Shown: piece by piece, positions 1 through 6,470 of the stretch
Layout of the letters: each line of letters begins with the position of its first letter
Position numbering within the stretch: position 1 is the stretch's first letter
Source of the DNA: JAUSKF01 sp964355005
GTDB lineage: Bacteria; Patescibacteriota; Minisyncoccia; UBA6257; WO2-44-18
DNA: 21,109 nt
Direction: 5' to 3'
NCBI GenBank assembly: GCA_964355005.1
Contig: CAYHBX010000009.1
Coordinates: forward strand, 1-21,109
Made by a program: the position numbers and the translations under genes
Notes under the pieces: model-generated
Databases searched by the model: none
Seen by the model: the letters and a program-made list of their open reading frames with translations, nothing else
Told to the model about the DNA's origin: nothing

Positions 1-2
1 CT

Positions 3-2105
3 CCGGTTTATCTAAACGCGCTTTCCGGGAAGGGCGTCCACGTCGTCACCGTCAATGAATACTTGGCGAAACGCGACACAGTTTGGATGGGGCAGATCTA
101 TCATGCCCTCGGTTTGAAAGTGGCTTGTTTGGTGCATGAAGGGGCGAAAATGTACGACCCCGCTTTCAAAATCGCTCCGCAGGGAGAGGTTTTGATCGAC
201 AAGGAACGCGATACCACCGGAAGTTTTTTGGTGCAAGAGGACTACTTGCGTCCAATCAGTCGCAGGGAAGCATATCAAGCCGATATTACTTATGGCACCA
301 ACCATGAATTCGGTTTTGACTATCTTCGCGACAATTTGGTCCACCGATTGGAAGACCAAGTTCAGAGGGAATTAAATTACGCCATCATTGATGAAGTGGA
401 CAGCATCTTAATCGACGAAGCGCGCACTCCTTTGATTATCTCCGCTCCCGACGCGGCCTCCAGTGATTTTTATAAAACCTTTTCCAAGATCGCCGAGCGA
501 TTAGAAGAGGGCGTGGATTACACCAAAGACGAAAAATTACGCGCGATCGAAATTACCGAGGAGGGAATCAATAAAGTAGAAAAAGCGATCAATGTTCAAA
601 ATATTTATTCCGCGGAAAATTTGCGCTTAACCCATTACCTCAACGAGAGCTTGAAGGCCAAGGCGTTATTTAAGCGTGATAAGGACTATGTGGTCAAAAA
701 CAATGAAATTATTTTAGTGGATCAATTCACCGGCCGGCTTTTGCCGGGCCGTCGCTATTCCGGCGGATTGCATCAGGCAATTGAAGCGAAAGAAGGCGTG
801 CAGGTTCAGCAGGAATCCCGGACCTATGCTTCCATTTCCATTCAGAATTATTTCCGTTTGTACAAAAAGATCTCCGGCATGACCGGCACGGCGCAAACCT
901 CCGCGGAGGAATTTGATAAAGTTTACAAGCTGGGCGTGGCCACTATCGTGCCGAACCGGGTAATGATCCGCAAAGATCTGCCTGATCTGATCTATAAAAC
1001 TTCCAACGGAAAATATATGGCGATCGCCGCTGAAATTAAGGCGCGCCGCGAAAAGGGTCAGCCGGTGTTGATCGGCACGGTTTCTATCGCTAAAAACGAA
1101 GAGTTGGATAGAGCTTTGAGCGCGGCCGGTATCCCGCACGAAGTTTTGAACGCGAAGAACCACGAACGGGAAGGCGCGATCATTGCTCAAGCCGGCCGAG
1201 CAGGGGCGGTGACGGTAGCGACTAATATGGCCGGTCGCGGCGTGGATATTATTTTAGGCGGCAACCCTCCGGATATATCGGAGGCTCAAAAAGTTAAGGA
1301 TGCCGGAGGTTTGCACGTTATTGGCACGGAGCGGCATGAATCTCGCCGTATTGATAATCAGTTGCGTGGCCGCTCCGGCCGCCAGGGCGATCCGGGTTCT
1401 TCTCAATTTTTCCTTTCCCTTGAAGACGATCTTTTGAAGATTTTCGGCGGCGCGCGCATCAAAGGAATGATGGAGTGGCTGAAAGTTCCGGAGGATATGC
1501 CGATCAGCGCCAAGTTGATCAATCGTTCGGTGTCGCAGGCGCAAGGAAAAGTGGAGGGGTTTAACTTTGACGCCCGCAAACATTTGCTGGAATACGATGA
1601 CGTGATGAACAAGCAGCGGCTTTCAATTTACAAAAAACGGCAGGAAATACTAACCACTAACGACTTACGACTTACGAAGCCGACGCCGGGGGTCGGCTCT
1701 CCGACTAATAGCGTCGGAGCCAACGACGGCGCGGAAATTGCTATTGGGTTAAATTCGAGCAATCGTTCGCAAATTTTGGGGATGCTCGATTTTTTGTGGA
1801 TGACGCATTTGGAAAACATGGAAGCGCTTTCCGAATCTGTCCGCCTGCGCGCGTATGGTCAGCACGATCCGTTGGTGGAATACCGCCGCGAAGGACATAT
1901 GCTTTTCCAGCAGCTATTGGCAGAGTTTGAGCAGTGGATGAGCGAAAATAGTGAAAAGTTAAAAGTGACAAGTGAAAAAGGAGGCGTGGCAGCTCCCGCC
2001 CCGTTAAACATTTCACAGTCGCCAGTTAACTCCGGCAACGTCGGAAGGAACGCTCCCTGCCCGTGCGGTTCGGGCAAGAAGTACAAGAAATGCCACGGGG
2101 CATAG
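3..2105 (+). CDS. secA: Preprotein translocase ATPase SecA (5' end outside window)
   Basis: Motor ATPase that pushes unfolded preproteins through SecYEG at the cytoplasmic membrane. The frame is open from base 3 and already reads SecA sequence (PVYLNALSGKGVHVVTVNEY), so about the first 110 residues lie outside the window; the 700 codons here are not a complete protein. Visible landmarks are the DEVD box followed by SILIDEARTPLIIS (near 410-440), the preprotein cross-linking region, the GMTGTA segment, the second helicase domain with ATNMAGRGVDI and QLRGRSGRQGD (near 1220-1400), the scaffold helix ending MNKQR, and a C-terminal zinc motif (CPCGSGKKYKKCH). Odd: between the RQEIL helix and MLDFLW only about 40 residues remain where E. 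coli SecA has about 100, so the helical wing is largely gone and replaced by repeat-like DNA. Ends with TAG. Identification is certain; the wing loss is read by eye against remembered E. coli SecA. Confidence 0.98.
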   Translation, partial: PVYLNALSGKGVHVVTVNEYLAKRDTVWMGQIYHALGLKVACLVHEGAKMYDPAFKIAPQGEVLIDKERDTTGSFLVQEDYLRPISRREAYQADITYGTNHEFGFDYLRDNLVHRLEDQVQRELNYAIIDEVDSILIDEARTPLIISAPDAASSDFYKTFSKIAERLEEGVDYTKDEKLRAIEITEEGINKVEKAINVQNIYSAENLRLTHYLNESLKAKALFKRDKDYVVKNNEIILVDQFTGRLLPGRRYSGGLHQAIEAKEGVQVQQESRTYASISIQNYFRLYKKISGMTGTAQTSAEEFDKVYKLGVATIVPNRVMIRKDLPDLIYKTSNGKYMAIAAEIKARREKGQPVLIGTVSIAKNEELDRALSAAGIPHEVLNAKNHEREGAIIAQAGRAGAVTVATNMAGRGVDIILGGNPPDISEAQKVKDAGGLHVIGTERHESRRIDNQLRGRSGRQGDPGSSQFFLSLEDDLLKIFGGARIKGMMEWLKVPEDMPISAKLINRSVSQAQGKVEGFNFDARKHLLEYDDVMNKQRLSIYKKRQEILTTNDLRLTKPTPGVGSPTNSVGANDGAEIAIGLNSSNRSQILGMLDFLWMTHLENMEALSESVRLRAYGQHDPLVEYRREGHMLFQQLLAEFEQWMSENSEKLKVTSEKGGVAAPAPLNISQSPVNSGNVGRNAPCPCGSGKKYKKCHGA
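1649..1731. repeat. Repeat-like hairpin tract inside secA
   Basis: This in-frame tract begins with tandem-like words (ctaaccactaacgactta, then cgacttacgaagcc). It is followed by two overlapping inverted repeats: GCCGAC/GTCGGC around 1679-1696 and CTCCGAC/GTCGGAG around 1699-1719. It encodes a low-complexity linker rich in T, N, P, G and S, exactly where the SecA wing domain should be. It resembles an intergenic repeat inserted into, or left behind in, the coding frame. Confidence 0.55.
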
Positions 2106-2129
2106 CATTGGGTATTATTAATAATAAAA

Positions 2130-2438
2130 ATGGAACGCGTGCCAGAATTTAATGGGAAAGAAGAGGGCGGTTTGGGGAATGAGAATCCGGTTGAGATACC
2201 TGAGGGGATAATAGCCGCGATCGAGAAATACAAAAAAGAGATGGCGGATCCGGATCTTTCTGTTGAGCGATTCAAAGAATTAAACGAGGAGCACCGGAGA
2301 AAGATGGCCGGTGACTCTGATAATGATTTGTACTATCAGCTACAAACCTATAGGAACATGGATGCTCAAGGCGGGGAGGGTATTGGGATTCGCATACATC
2401 AGATAGAGGAAATCTTGCGGCAGCGAACAGGAATATAA
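2130..2438 (+). CDS. Small hypothetical protein after secA
   Basis: 102 aa, soluble, highly charged and probably helical; I do not recognise the family. The ATG is the first in frame and has no Shine-Dalgarno sequence. A possible -10 (TATTAT at 2113-2118) sits 11 nt upstream of the ATG, which would give a short leader like those of other genes here. It lies 24 bp after the secA stop, so it could also be cotranscribed with secA. The middle reads PDLSVERFKELNEEHRRK and the end is a helical IHQIEEILRQR segment. No membrane segment or cysteine pair is present. A bidirectional terminator follows. The reading frame and position support a real gene; its function is unknown. Confidence 0.6.
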   Translation: MERVPEFNGKEEGGLGNENPVEIPEGIIAAIEKYKKEMADPDLSVERFKELNEEHRRKMAGDSDNDLYYQLQTYRNMDAQGGEGIGIRIHQIEEILRQRTGI

Positions 2439-2454
2439 GCAATGTCACAGAAAA

Positions 2455-2490
2455 TAAAAAGCCCGACTGGTTAGGTCGGGGACTTTTTTG
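2455..2490. terminator. Bidirectional terminator
   Basis: The stem CCCGAC/GTCGGG (2462-2467 with 2475-2480) has an A-tract to the left and a T-tract to the right, so it can end both the 102-aa gene (+) and the HTH gene (-). The stop codon of the minus-strand gene (2471-2473) lies in the loop. Confidence 0.85.
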
Positions 2491-2779
2491 GTTCAGAGGA
2501 AAAGGATGGGCAGACGTGGGGGAGAGGCGTAGTGGTTCCGCAAATAAGACAGGAAAAGGTACCCGAGGGATTTTTGATTTCCGCAATGCGCCGTCGCAAA
2601 TAAAAGGTCACCTGTGGAATCATTCCGGGAAGCGGGAAGTTTGTTCCGGTTTTCCATCGGTCGATCGCGGGGCGAGAGACGCCGAATTCCACAGCGATCT
2701 CCCTTTCCCCGCCGGTCGGATTCGCTTTCAAAAATTCCTGGACGAGCTTCTGCAGTTCTGCTTCATCGGGACTTGGCAT
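2471..2779 (-). CDS. Small HTH protein with C-terminal zinc-type motif
   Basis: 102 aa. Residues about 24-46 (GEREIAVEFGVSRPAIDRWK) form a Cro/C1-like helix-turn-helix, so it probably binds DNA. A C-terminal C77-x2-C80...H88-x-C90 cluster could hold a zinc ion. The ATG at 2779 was chosen over an upstream in-frame GTG (2818). AGGAG lies 8 nt before this ATG, and the GTG would fall upstream of the predicted -10 hexamer (TAGGAT, minus strand, 2814-2809). The promoter is of the shared type, with CAGAACA five nt after the -10. The stop codon lies in the loop of the downstream terminator. It is the last of three consecutive minus-strand single-gene units. The HTH is fairly clear; its operator and targets are unknown. 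Confidence 0.75.
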   Translation of the reverse strand: MPSPDEAELQKLVQEFLKANPTGGEREIAVEFGVSRPAIDRWKTGTNFPLPGMIPQVTFYLRRRIAEIKNPSGTFSCLICGTTTPLPHVCPSFSSEPKKSPT

Positions 2780-2796
2780 CGCCAGCGCTCCTAAAA

Positions 2797-2814
2797 TGTT
2801 CTGCAGCCATCCTA
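2797..2814 (-). promoter_or_regulatory. Promoter with CAGAACA start, HTH gene
   Basis: Minus strand: TAGGAT, five nt (ggctg), then CAGAACA, 24 nt before the ATG at 2779. The spacing is the same as in the other shared-type promoters of this window. No clear -35 is seen. Confidence 0.6.
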
Positions 2815-2823
2815 GCACAATAT

Positions 2824-2850
2824 TAAAAAAAGCCGAACGAGTCGGCTCTT
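2824..2850 (-). terminator. Intrinsic terminator of the 51-aa membrane protein gene
   Basis: On the minus strand the stem GCCGA/TCGGC is followed by seven or more T. It lies just after the stop at 2863 and just upstream of the HTH gene promoter. Confidence 0.85.
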
Positions 2851-2862
2851 AATGAAGTTGTG

Positions 2863-3018
2863 CTACGCGTCGCGTTTCCTATGTCTTACATAAATGCTTA
2901 TGGCCACAGCAGGAAGAACGATCGCCCACCACTGCCAGTTGATAAGGGTATAGCCGGTAATTGCGGGGATTGCGATGCCAAGCAAAAACCAGAAGGCGAT
3001 GAGCAGCAATGGCTTCAT
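2863..3018 (-). CDS. 51-aa two-helix membrane protein
   Basis: A short gene reading MKPLLLIAFWFLLGIAIPAI, then a turn, then WWAIVLPAVAISIYV, ending in the basic tail RHRKRDA. It therefore has two hydrophobic helices (about residues 4-24 and 29-44) and a positively charged C-terminus that probably stays inside the cell. The start is set by AAGGAG eight nt before the ATG and by a shared-type promoter upstream. It has its own terminator, so it is expressed alone. I do not recognise a family; small phage-type or toxin-like membrane peptides look similar but nothing specific supports that. The signals argue strongly that it is real despite its length. Confidence 0.75.
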   Translation of the reverse strand: MKPLLLIAFWFLLGIAIPAITGYTLINWQWWAIVLPAVAISIYVRHRKRDA

Positions 3019-3037
3019 TCGTCAATCTCCTTGTCTG

Positions 3038-3055
3038 TGTTCTGTAGAGAGAATA
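3038..3055 (-). promoter_or_regulatory. Promoter with CAGAACA start, 51-aa gene
   Basis: Minus strand: TATTCT, five nt (ctcta), CAGAACA, 26 nt before the ATG. The leader is nearly identical to that of the zinc-ribbon gene upstream: both read ATTCTCTC, then CAGAACAC, then ACAAGGAG. Confidence 0.7.
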
Positions 3056-3072
3056 TCACAATATTTATAAAA

Positions 3073-3104
3073 TAAAAACCCCAGCTATGTTCTGCTGGGG
3101 TTGA
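3073..3104 (-). terminator. Terminator of zinc-ribbon gene
   Basis: Stem CCCCAGC/GCTGGGG (3079-3085 with 3094-3100), followed on the minus strand by a T-rich run. The TAG stop of the zinc-ribbon gene (3087-3085) is inside the hairpin. Confidence 0.8.
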
Positions 3105-3465
3105 GGAAAACTTTATTACACTGCGGACACTTAAGGTCCGCGAGCTTGCAGTCGCACTTCGTGCAGTAGGGATAAAGCGCCGTGCTTTGCGTGTCGGGGG
3201 TGATATTACATTCCTGACAGTAGCCATGGAAAAGCTTTGCTTCACAGGGAGGGTCATCGTGGTGTAAAACCATTTTGGCTTTTTCCTTCCCAAGCTCAAC
3301 CTTCTCAAGCGTCACACAATTGTACCACCCGCCGTCGGCGCCTTTTTGTGGTTCAATTTTGGCAATGACCTCCATGATCAGCTTATCGTCGTCGTAGACT
3401 TTTACGCTGGCGGGCGCACGCGAACAGCCACCCTCGGATTCAATTTCCACGCGAATGTTGGGCAT
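3085..3465 (-). CDS. Zinc-ribbon protein of unknown function
   Basis: 126 aa. The N-terminal 80 residues look like a small beta-rich domain (MPNIRVEIES..., SVKVYDDDKLIMEVIAKI). The C-terminal 45 residues carry CxxC pairs at C83/C86, C101/C104 (plus C106) and C113/C116, in the contexts YCQEC, YCTKCDC and LKCPQCNK, so one or two zinc ribbons are likely. The ATG at 3465 has AAGGAGG five nt upstream; an in-frame start further upstream (3504) would lie above the predicted transcript start and is rejected. It has its own promoter and terminator. No family is recognised. Its promoter overlaps the divergent promoter of the gene at 3524. Confidence 0.8.
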   Translation of the reverse strand: MPNIRVEIESEGGCSRAPASVKVYDDDKLIMEVIAKIEPQKGADGGWYNCVTLEKVELGKEKAKMVLHHDDPPCEAKLFHGYCQECNITPDTQSTALYPYCTKCDCKLADLKCPQCNKVFLNPSRT

Positions 3466-3482
3466 CACCGCCTCCTTGTTCG

Positions 3483-3523
3483 TGTTCTGCGGAGAGAATA
3501 ACATTTTGGTATAATTAATTCAA
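3483..3523 (-). promoter_or_regulatory. Promoter with CAGAACA start, zinc-ribbon gene
   Basis: Minus strand: -35 TTGAAT (3523-3518), 17 nt, -10 TATTCT (3500-3495), five nt (ctccg), CAGAACA (3489-3483), 24 nt before the ATG. This is the most complete example of the shared promoter type. Confidence 0.75.
3510..3515 (+). promoter_or_regulatory. -10 box giving a near-leaderless transcript
   Basis: TATAAT, five nt, then C-A just before the ATG at 3524, so the expected 5' leader is only about 2 nt. It lies between the -35 and -10 of the divergent promoter, so the two should not be occupied at once. Confidence 0.65.
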
Positions 3524-4126
3524 ATGGTAGGTTCGGATATTTGGCTTTTCACGTTGACGGCGATCCCGCAGACCTTGGCGGCAATGATCGCCCTAGTGGC
3601 GACTTTTGTGGTTTATAAATTGAGCCGGATCAGTGATCGCGTGGAAAAAGAAAGGAATTTGATCAAATCTTTTTTGCTCCATCTCCATCCCGACAAAGAG
3701 ATCCATCACGTTGAAGGAATGCGAGGCGAAGAATTACTCACCGCGCTTCAGGAGGGAATTGCCAAACTGGACCCGGAGGAAAAAGACCTGGGTTTTAACG
3801 CGTTCAAAAAATTGGAAGCGTTGTTGAAAGAAGTGATTGAATCCTGGCATCTTCGTACCGGAGCTTCTGGCCGGCGGGTTTACGATTTTTTGAAACAAAA
3901 AGAATATATTTTTCGTAATCTGGTGCAGGCCCGAAAATACGCCCTTCATCTTTTGATGAGCTGTCTGTTCCTGACCACCATCCCCACCGTCGCTTCTTTG
4001 CTGGCTTTGCCGAACGTGGAATATTTCTCCGCCGATCTCTTGGCCGTTGTTTTTATCTTATCCGGCCTTGCTTCAATAAGCATTTTGGTCACCGCTCTTA
4101 GTGTTTGGAAAATAGCAAAACTATAA
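3524..4126 (+). CDS. Membrane protein with three predicted helices
   Basis: 200 aa. One hydrophobic helix is at about residues 8-31 (the IPQTLAAMIALVATFVVYKL region). A charged, helical cytoplasmic-looking middle follows (about 35-138, rich in E and K). Two more helices are at about 141-162 and 168-192. There is no signal peptide cleavage site and no cysteine cluster. No Shine-Dalgarno is present; the start follows a TATAAT box by 8 nt, so translation is probably leaderless. It faces a pilin gene across a shared terminator. No family is recognised. The topology (short outer ends, large soluble loop) is inferred from hydrophobicity by eye. Confidence 0.75.
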   Translation: MVGSDIWLFTLTAIPQTLAAMIALVATFVVYKLSRISDRVEKERNLIKSFLLHLHPDKEIHHVEGMRGEELLTALQEGIAKLDPEEKDLGFNAFKKLEALLKEVIESWHLRTGASGRRVYDFLKQKEYIFRNLVQARKYALHLLMSCLFLTTIPTVASLLALPNVEYFSADLLAVVFILSGLASISILVTALSVWKIAKL

Positions 4127-4127
4127 A

Positions 4128-4160
4128 ATAAAATCCCGCCTATAAGGCTGGATTTTATTT
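4128..4160. terminator. Bidirectional terminator between convergent genes
   Basis: A palindromic AAATAAAATCC arm, then GCC TATAA GGC, then GGATTTTATTT. It has A-tract and T-tract on both sides and serves both converging genes. The stop codon of the minus-strand gene (4157-4155) is inside it. Confidence 0.85.
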
Positions 4161-4658
4161 ACTAATCGGGCTGGCGGATCCTTTCAGGGTGCGGGTGACT
4201 TGGTTTTGCGGATTCGTGGTGTTGTTAGAGATGGTCATTTCAATTTCCACGCTATAAGCATCTAGCAGGGAGAGGTCGGCGGCGGACGGATTGGTCAGTG
4301 TGCTGACGATGAATTTGAGGTCATCAACTTTTACTTTTCCGGTGGTGATCGGTACGTCGTTCACCTGAATTTCCATTTCGGAAAGTTTGATCGTGGTTGA
4401 AGAGCCGGCAATGGAAAGTATTAGAGAAGAAGGGGGAGTGCCGGGAATCGGCGCGACCGCCGGATTGGATTCCCGGATCAAGCTTTGAATGCGAGTCATC
4501 GCGAAATTTAATTGATTAGAAACTTCTATCAACCCGCTTTGCTGTCCCTGGACGCGCAAAATAATCACCAAAATTCCGGTGAACATACCGGAAACCATCG
4601 CAAAAATCGCGACGTATAGCAAAAGCTCAATAAGAGTGAAACCTTTCTGACTCTTCAT
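4155..4658 (-). CDS. Type IV pilin-like protein with prepilin signal
   Basis: 167 aa. The N-terminus MKSQKG/FTLIELLLYVAIF is a class III (prepilin peptidase) signal: a short basic leader, Gly at -1, Phe at +1, Glu at +5, then a hydrophobic helix to about residue 32. The rest is a beta-rich globular domain ending in a polar repeat-poor tail; there is no disulfide pair. Minor pilins or pseudopilins involved in DNA uptake or secretion look like this; which one cannot be told. It lies 17 nt after the sugar transferase gene on the same strand but has its own -10 box (TATACT at 4671-4666), giving a leader of about 2 nt. No pilus assembly genes are in the window. Confidence 0.9.
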   Translation of the reverse strand: MKSQKGFTLIELLLYVAIFAMVSGMFTGILVIILRVQGQQSGLIEVSNQLNFAMTRIQSLIRESNPAVAPIPGTPPSSLILSIAGSSTTIKLSEMEIQVNDVPITTGKVKVDDLKFIVSTLTNPSAADLSLLDAYSVEIEMTISNNTTNPQNQVTRTLKGSASPISK

Positions 4659-4665
4659 TTTTATA

Positions 4666-4671
4666 AGTATA
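4666..4671 (-). promoter_or_regulatory. -10 box for the pilin-like gene
   Basis: Minus strand TATACT, five nt (tataa), then two A directly before the ATG at 4658. This predicts an almost leaderless transcript, consistent with the missing Shine-Dalgarno. Confidence 0.6.
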
Positions 4672-4675
4672 ACAT

Positions 4676-5263
4676 CTAGACCGCGGTCGGATCAGAAAAC
4701 ATTATTGCTGCGGTTTTGGCCAAGATCTTGGCGTCCATCGACAATGTTCTGTTCTTTACATAATGCGAATCCAGCTCCAACTCTTTCAAAAACGGCAAAC
4801 CGGAAGCGCCGCTGACCTGTGATAATCCCGTCAGCCCGGCTTTAGCCAGGATTAAGTGTTTATATTCCGCCGGGTAGTGTACTACCTCCTCCGGCTCGTG
4901 CGGCCGAGGCCCAACGAGCGCCATATCGCCCTTCAGAACGTTGATCAGTTGCGGCAATTCATCAATCCGGAATTTGCGAAGCAGACGCCCCACTTTAGTA
5001 ACACGCGGATCTTTCTTCATTTTGAAAAACGGACCGTCCGTTCGTTCGTTAAGAACTTTCAGGAGCGGTTTGATTTGATGCGCCCCCTGATACATTGAGC
5101 GAAATTTAAAAACTCGGATTTTTTTGCCGTTGCTTACGCGATCCAAGCGGATGACGGCCGAGCCCCTTGATTCAATTCTGATAGCCGCCGCGATGACGGG
5201 ATAAAGCGGCGCGGTTATCAACAACCCCAGCGCCGAACCGAATATGTCTATTAATCGATTCAT
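4676..5263 (-). CDS. Polyprenol-phosphate sugar-1-phosphate transferase
   Basis: 195 aa, of the bacterial sugar transferase family (PF02397 type; WbaP/PglC-like catalytic core). These enzymes start O-antigen, capsule or glycan synthesis by moving a sugar phosphate from a nucleotide sugar to undecaprenyl phosphate at the inner membrane face. Visible landmarks are one N-terminal membrane helix (GSALGLLITAPLYPVIAAAI), the KFRSM segment, KVGRLLRKFRIDELPQL (the conserved DELPQ), GDMALVGPRP, and the C-terminal LAKAGLTGLSQVSG motif. It is short, lacking the extra N-terminal membrane region of WbaP, so a PglC-like minimal form. Divergent from a GT4 glycosyltransferase over 20 bp, suggesting they build the same surface glycan. 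The start codon is the only sensible one before the shared promoter region. Confidence 0.92.
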   Translation of the reverse strand: MNRLIDIFGSALGLLITAPLYPVIAAAIRIESRGSAVIRLDRVSNGKKIRVFKFRSMYQGAHQIKPLLKVLNERTDGPFFKMKKDPRVTKVGRLLRKFRIDELPQLINVLKGDMALVGPRPHEPEEVVHYPAEYKHLILAKAGLTGLSQVSGASGLPFLKELELDSHYVKNRTLSMDAKILAKTAAIMFSDPTAV

Positions 5264-5283
5264 ATTATAATTTTAACATTCTC
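5264..5283. promoter_or_regulatory. Divergent overlapping promoters
   Basis: The whole 20-bp gap between two divergent genes is A/T-rich and holds TATAAT (5266-5271) for the plus-strand gene and, on the minus strand, TAAAAT and TATAAT directly before the ATG. Leaders of about 0-6 nt are expected, and the -35 regions must lie inside the opposing coding sequence. Confidence 0.5.
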
Positions 5284-6384
5284 ATGCGAGTCGCGCTTGT
5301 TCACGATTACTTAAATCAATATGGCGGAGCGGAGCGGGTATTGGAGTGTCTGATGGAAATGTTCCCGGAAGCGCCGGTTTTTACTTTGATGCACGACGCG
5401 GAACGCACCGGAAACCGATTTGTCAGCCGGGTCGCCAAAACCAGTTTTTTGGATTTTCCTTTCGCCCGGCGCAATCACCGGTTATTTATTCCTCTGATGC
5501 CTCTGGCGGCGAAAATGACCAATCTGGGAAGTGATTTTGATCTGATCATTTCCGACACTGCCGGATTTGCCAAAGGAATCCGCTACAACACCAAAACCAC
5601 CCAGCATATTTCTTATATTCACACACCGCTCCGTTACGCCTGGGAGCAAGAAGGATACCTCGGTAATTTATTGTCCGATTTCCAATTGCTGATTTCTAAA
5701 CCTATCCTGAATTATTTGCGCGGCTGGGATTATCGTTCGGGAAAGCGTCCGCAGGTATTGATCGCCAATTCCCAGTTCATCGCTAAAAAAATCCGTGATT
5801 ATTACGGTCGCCCGGCAAAAGTGATTTATCCCCCCGTGGACACTTCGGTATTCTACCTCGATGTTAAAAGTAAAAAGGTGAAAGTAAAAAATGATTATTA
5901 TCTCGCCATCGGGAGGTTGTTACATTACAAAAAATTTGACTTGGTCGTAGATGCTTTCGCGAAATTAAAATTGCCATTGAAAATTGTCGGATCCGGACCG
6001 GAAGCGGAAAAGTTAAAAGTTCAATGTAAAATGTTGAATGCTGGGAATATTGAGCTATTGCCATTTGTGGAGGACGAGAATGAATTGCGAAAATTATACA
6101 ACGGGGCGAAGGCCGTGATCTTCCCGCAGGTGGAGGATTTCGGCTTAGTGGCGGCGGAGGCGCAGGCGTGCGGCGCGCCGGTAATCGCTTATGCCGAAGG
6201 GGGAGCATTAGAAATCGTGGAAAATAAAAAAACCGGAATTTTATTTGCCCAGCAAAGCGTGGAAAGTTTAGTGGCGGCGGTGGAGTTATTTGAAAAGAAA
6301 CGTTTTAGCCGGAAAGCAATTGCCGATTCCGCTAAAAGATTTTCCAAAGAACGCTTTCAGGAGGAGTTTGTGAGTTTGATTTAG
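5284..6384 (+). CDS. GT4-family glycosyltransferase
   Basis: 366 aa, GT-B fold, retaining glycosyltransferase family 4 (mannosyltransferase-like in this subgroup). It would transfer a sugar from a nucleotide sugar to a lipid-linked glycan on the cytoplasmic side of the membrane. The N-terminus MRVALVHDYLNQYGGAERVL is typical; mid-protein YIHTPLRYAWE and LIANSQFIAKKIRDYYG match the subgroup. The nucleotide-binding half carries YLAIGRLLHYKKFD and the E-x7-E region within FPQVEDFGLVAAEAQACGAP. Two odd short lysine-rich stretches (KSKKVKVKND at about 5865-5895, and KLKVQCKMLNA at about 6010-6043) interrupt the usual sequence and are encoded by repeat-like DNA. No Shine-Dalgarno is present. Paired with the divergent sugar transferase, so probably surface glycan synthesis. 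Confidence 0.92.
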   Translation: MRVALVHDYLNQYGGAERVLECLMEMFPEAPVFTLMHDAERTGNRFVSRVAKTSFLDFPFARRNHRLFIPLMPLAAKMTNLGSDFDLIISDTAGFAKGIRYNTKTTQHISYIHTPLRYAWEQEGYLGNLLSDFQLLISKPILNYLRGWDYRSGKRPQVLIANSQFIAKKIRDYYGRPAKVIYPPVDTSVFYLDVKSKKVKVKNDYYLAIGRLLHYKKFDLVVDAFAKLKLPLKIVGSGPEAEKLKVQCKMLNAGNIELLPFVEDENELRKLYNGAKAVIFPQVEDFGLVAAEAQACGAPVIAYAEGGALEIVENKKTGILFAQQSVESLVAAVELFEKKRFSRKAIADSAKRFSKERFQEEFVSLI

Positions 6385-6432
6385 AGTCTCATTACCATTC
6401 ACTGGTCTGTGTGGTGGGGCGAGCGCGGTTTG

Positions 6433-6460
6433 TTGACTTTTTCAGCTGTTTTTATATACT
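6433..6460 (+). promoter_or_regulatory. rpsB promoter
   Basis: -35 TTGACT (6433-6438), 16 nt, -10 TATACT (6455-6460), then five nt and CTATC before the ATG at 6471. The leader would be about 4 nt. This also excludes the upstream in-frame start at 6411. Confidence 0.8.
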
Positions 6461-6470
6461 TCTTCCTATC

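Noticed and set aside
3089..3095. Minus-strand CAGAACA inside the loop of the zinc-ribbon terminator
   Set aside because: There is no -10 five nt upstream and no start codon at the right distance; several chance copies of a 6-mer are expected in 21 kb.
6411..6470. Upstream GTG start adding 20 residues to ribosomal protein S2
   Set aside because: It would place the start upstream of the -35/-10 promoter at 6433-6460, and the added residues do not look like S2.
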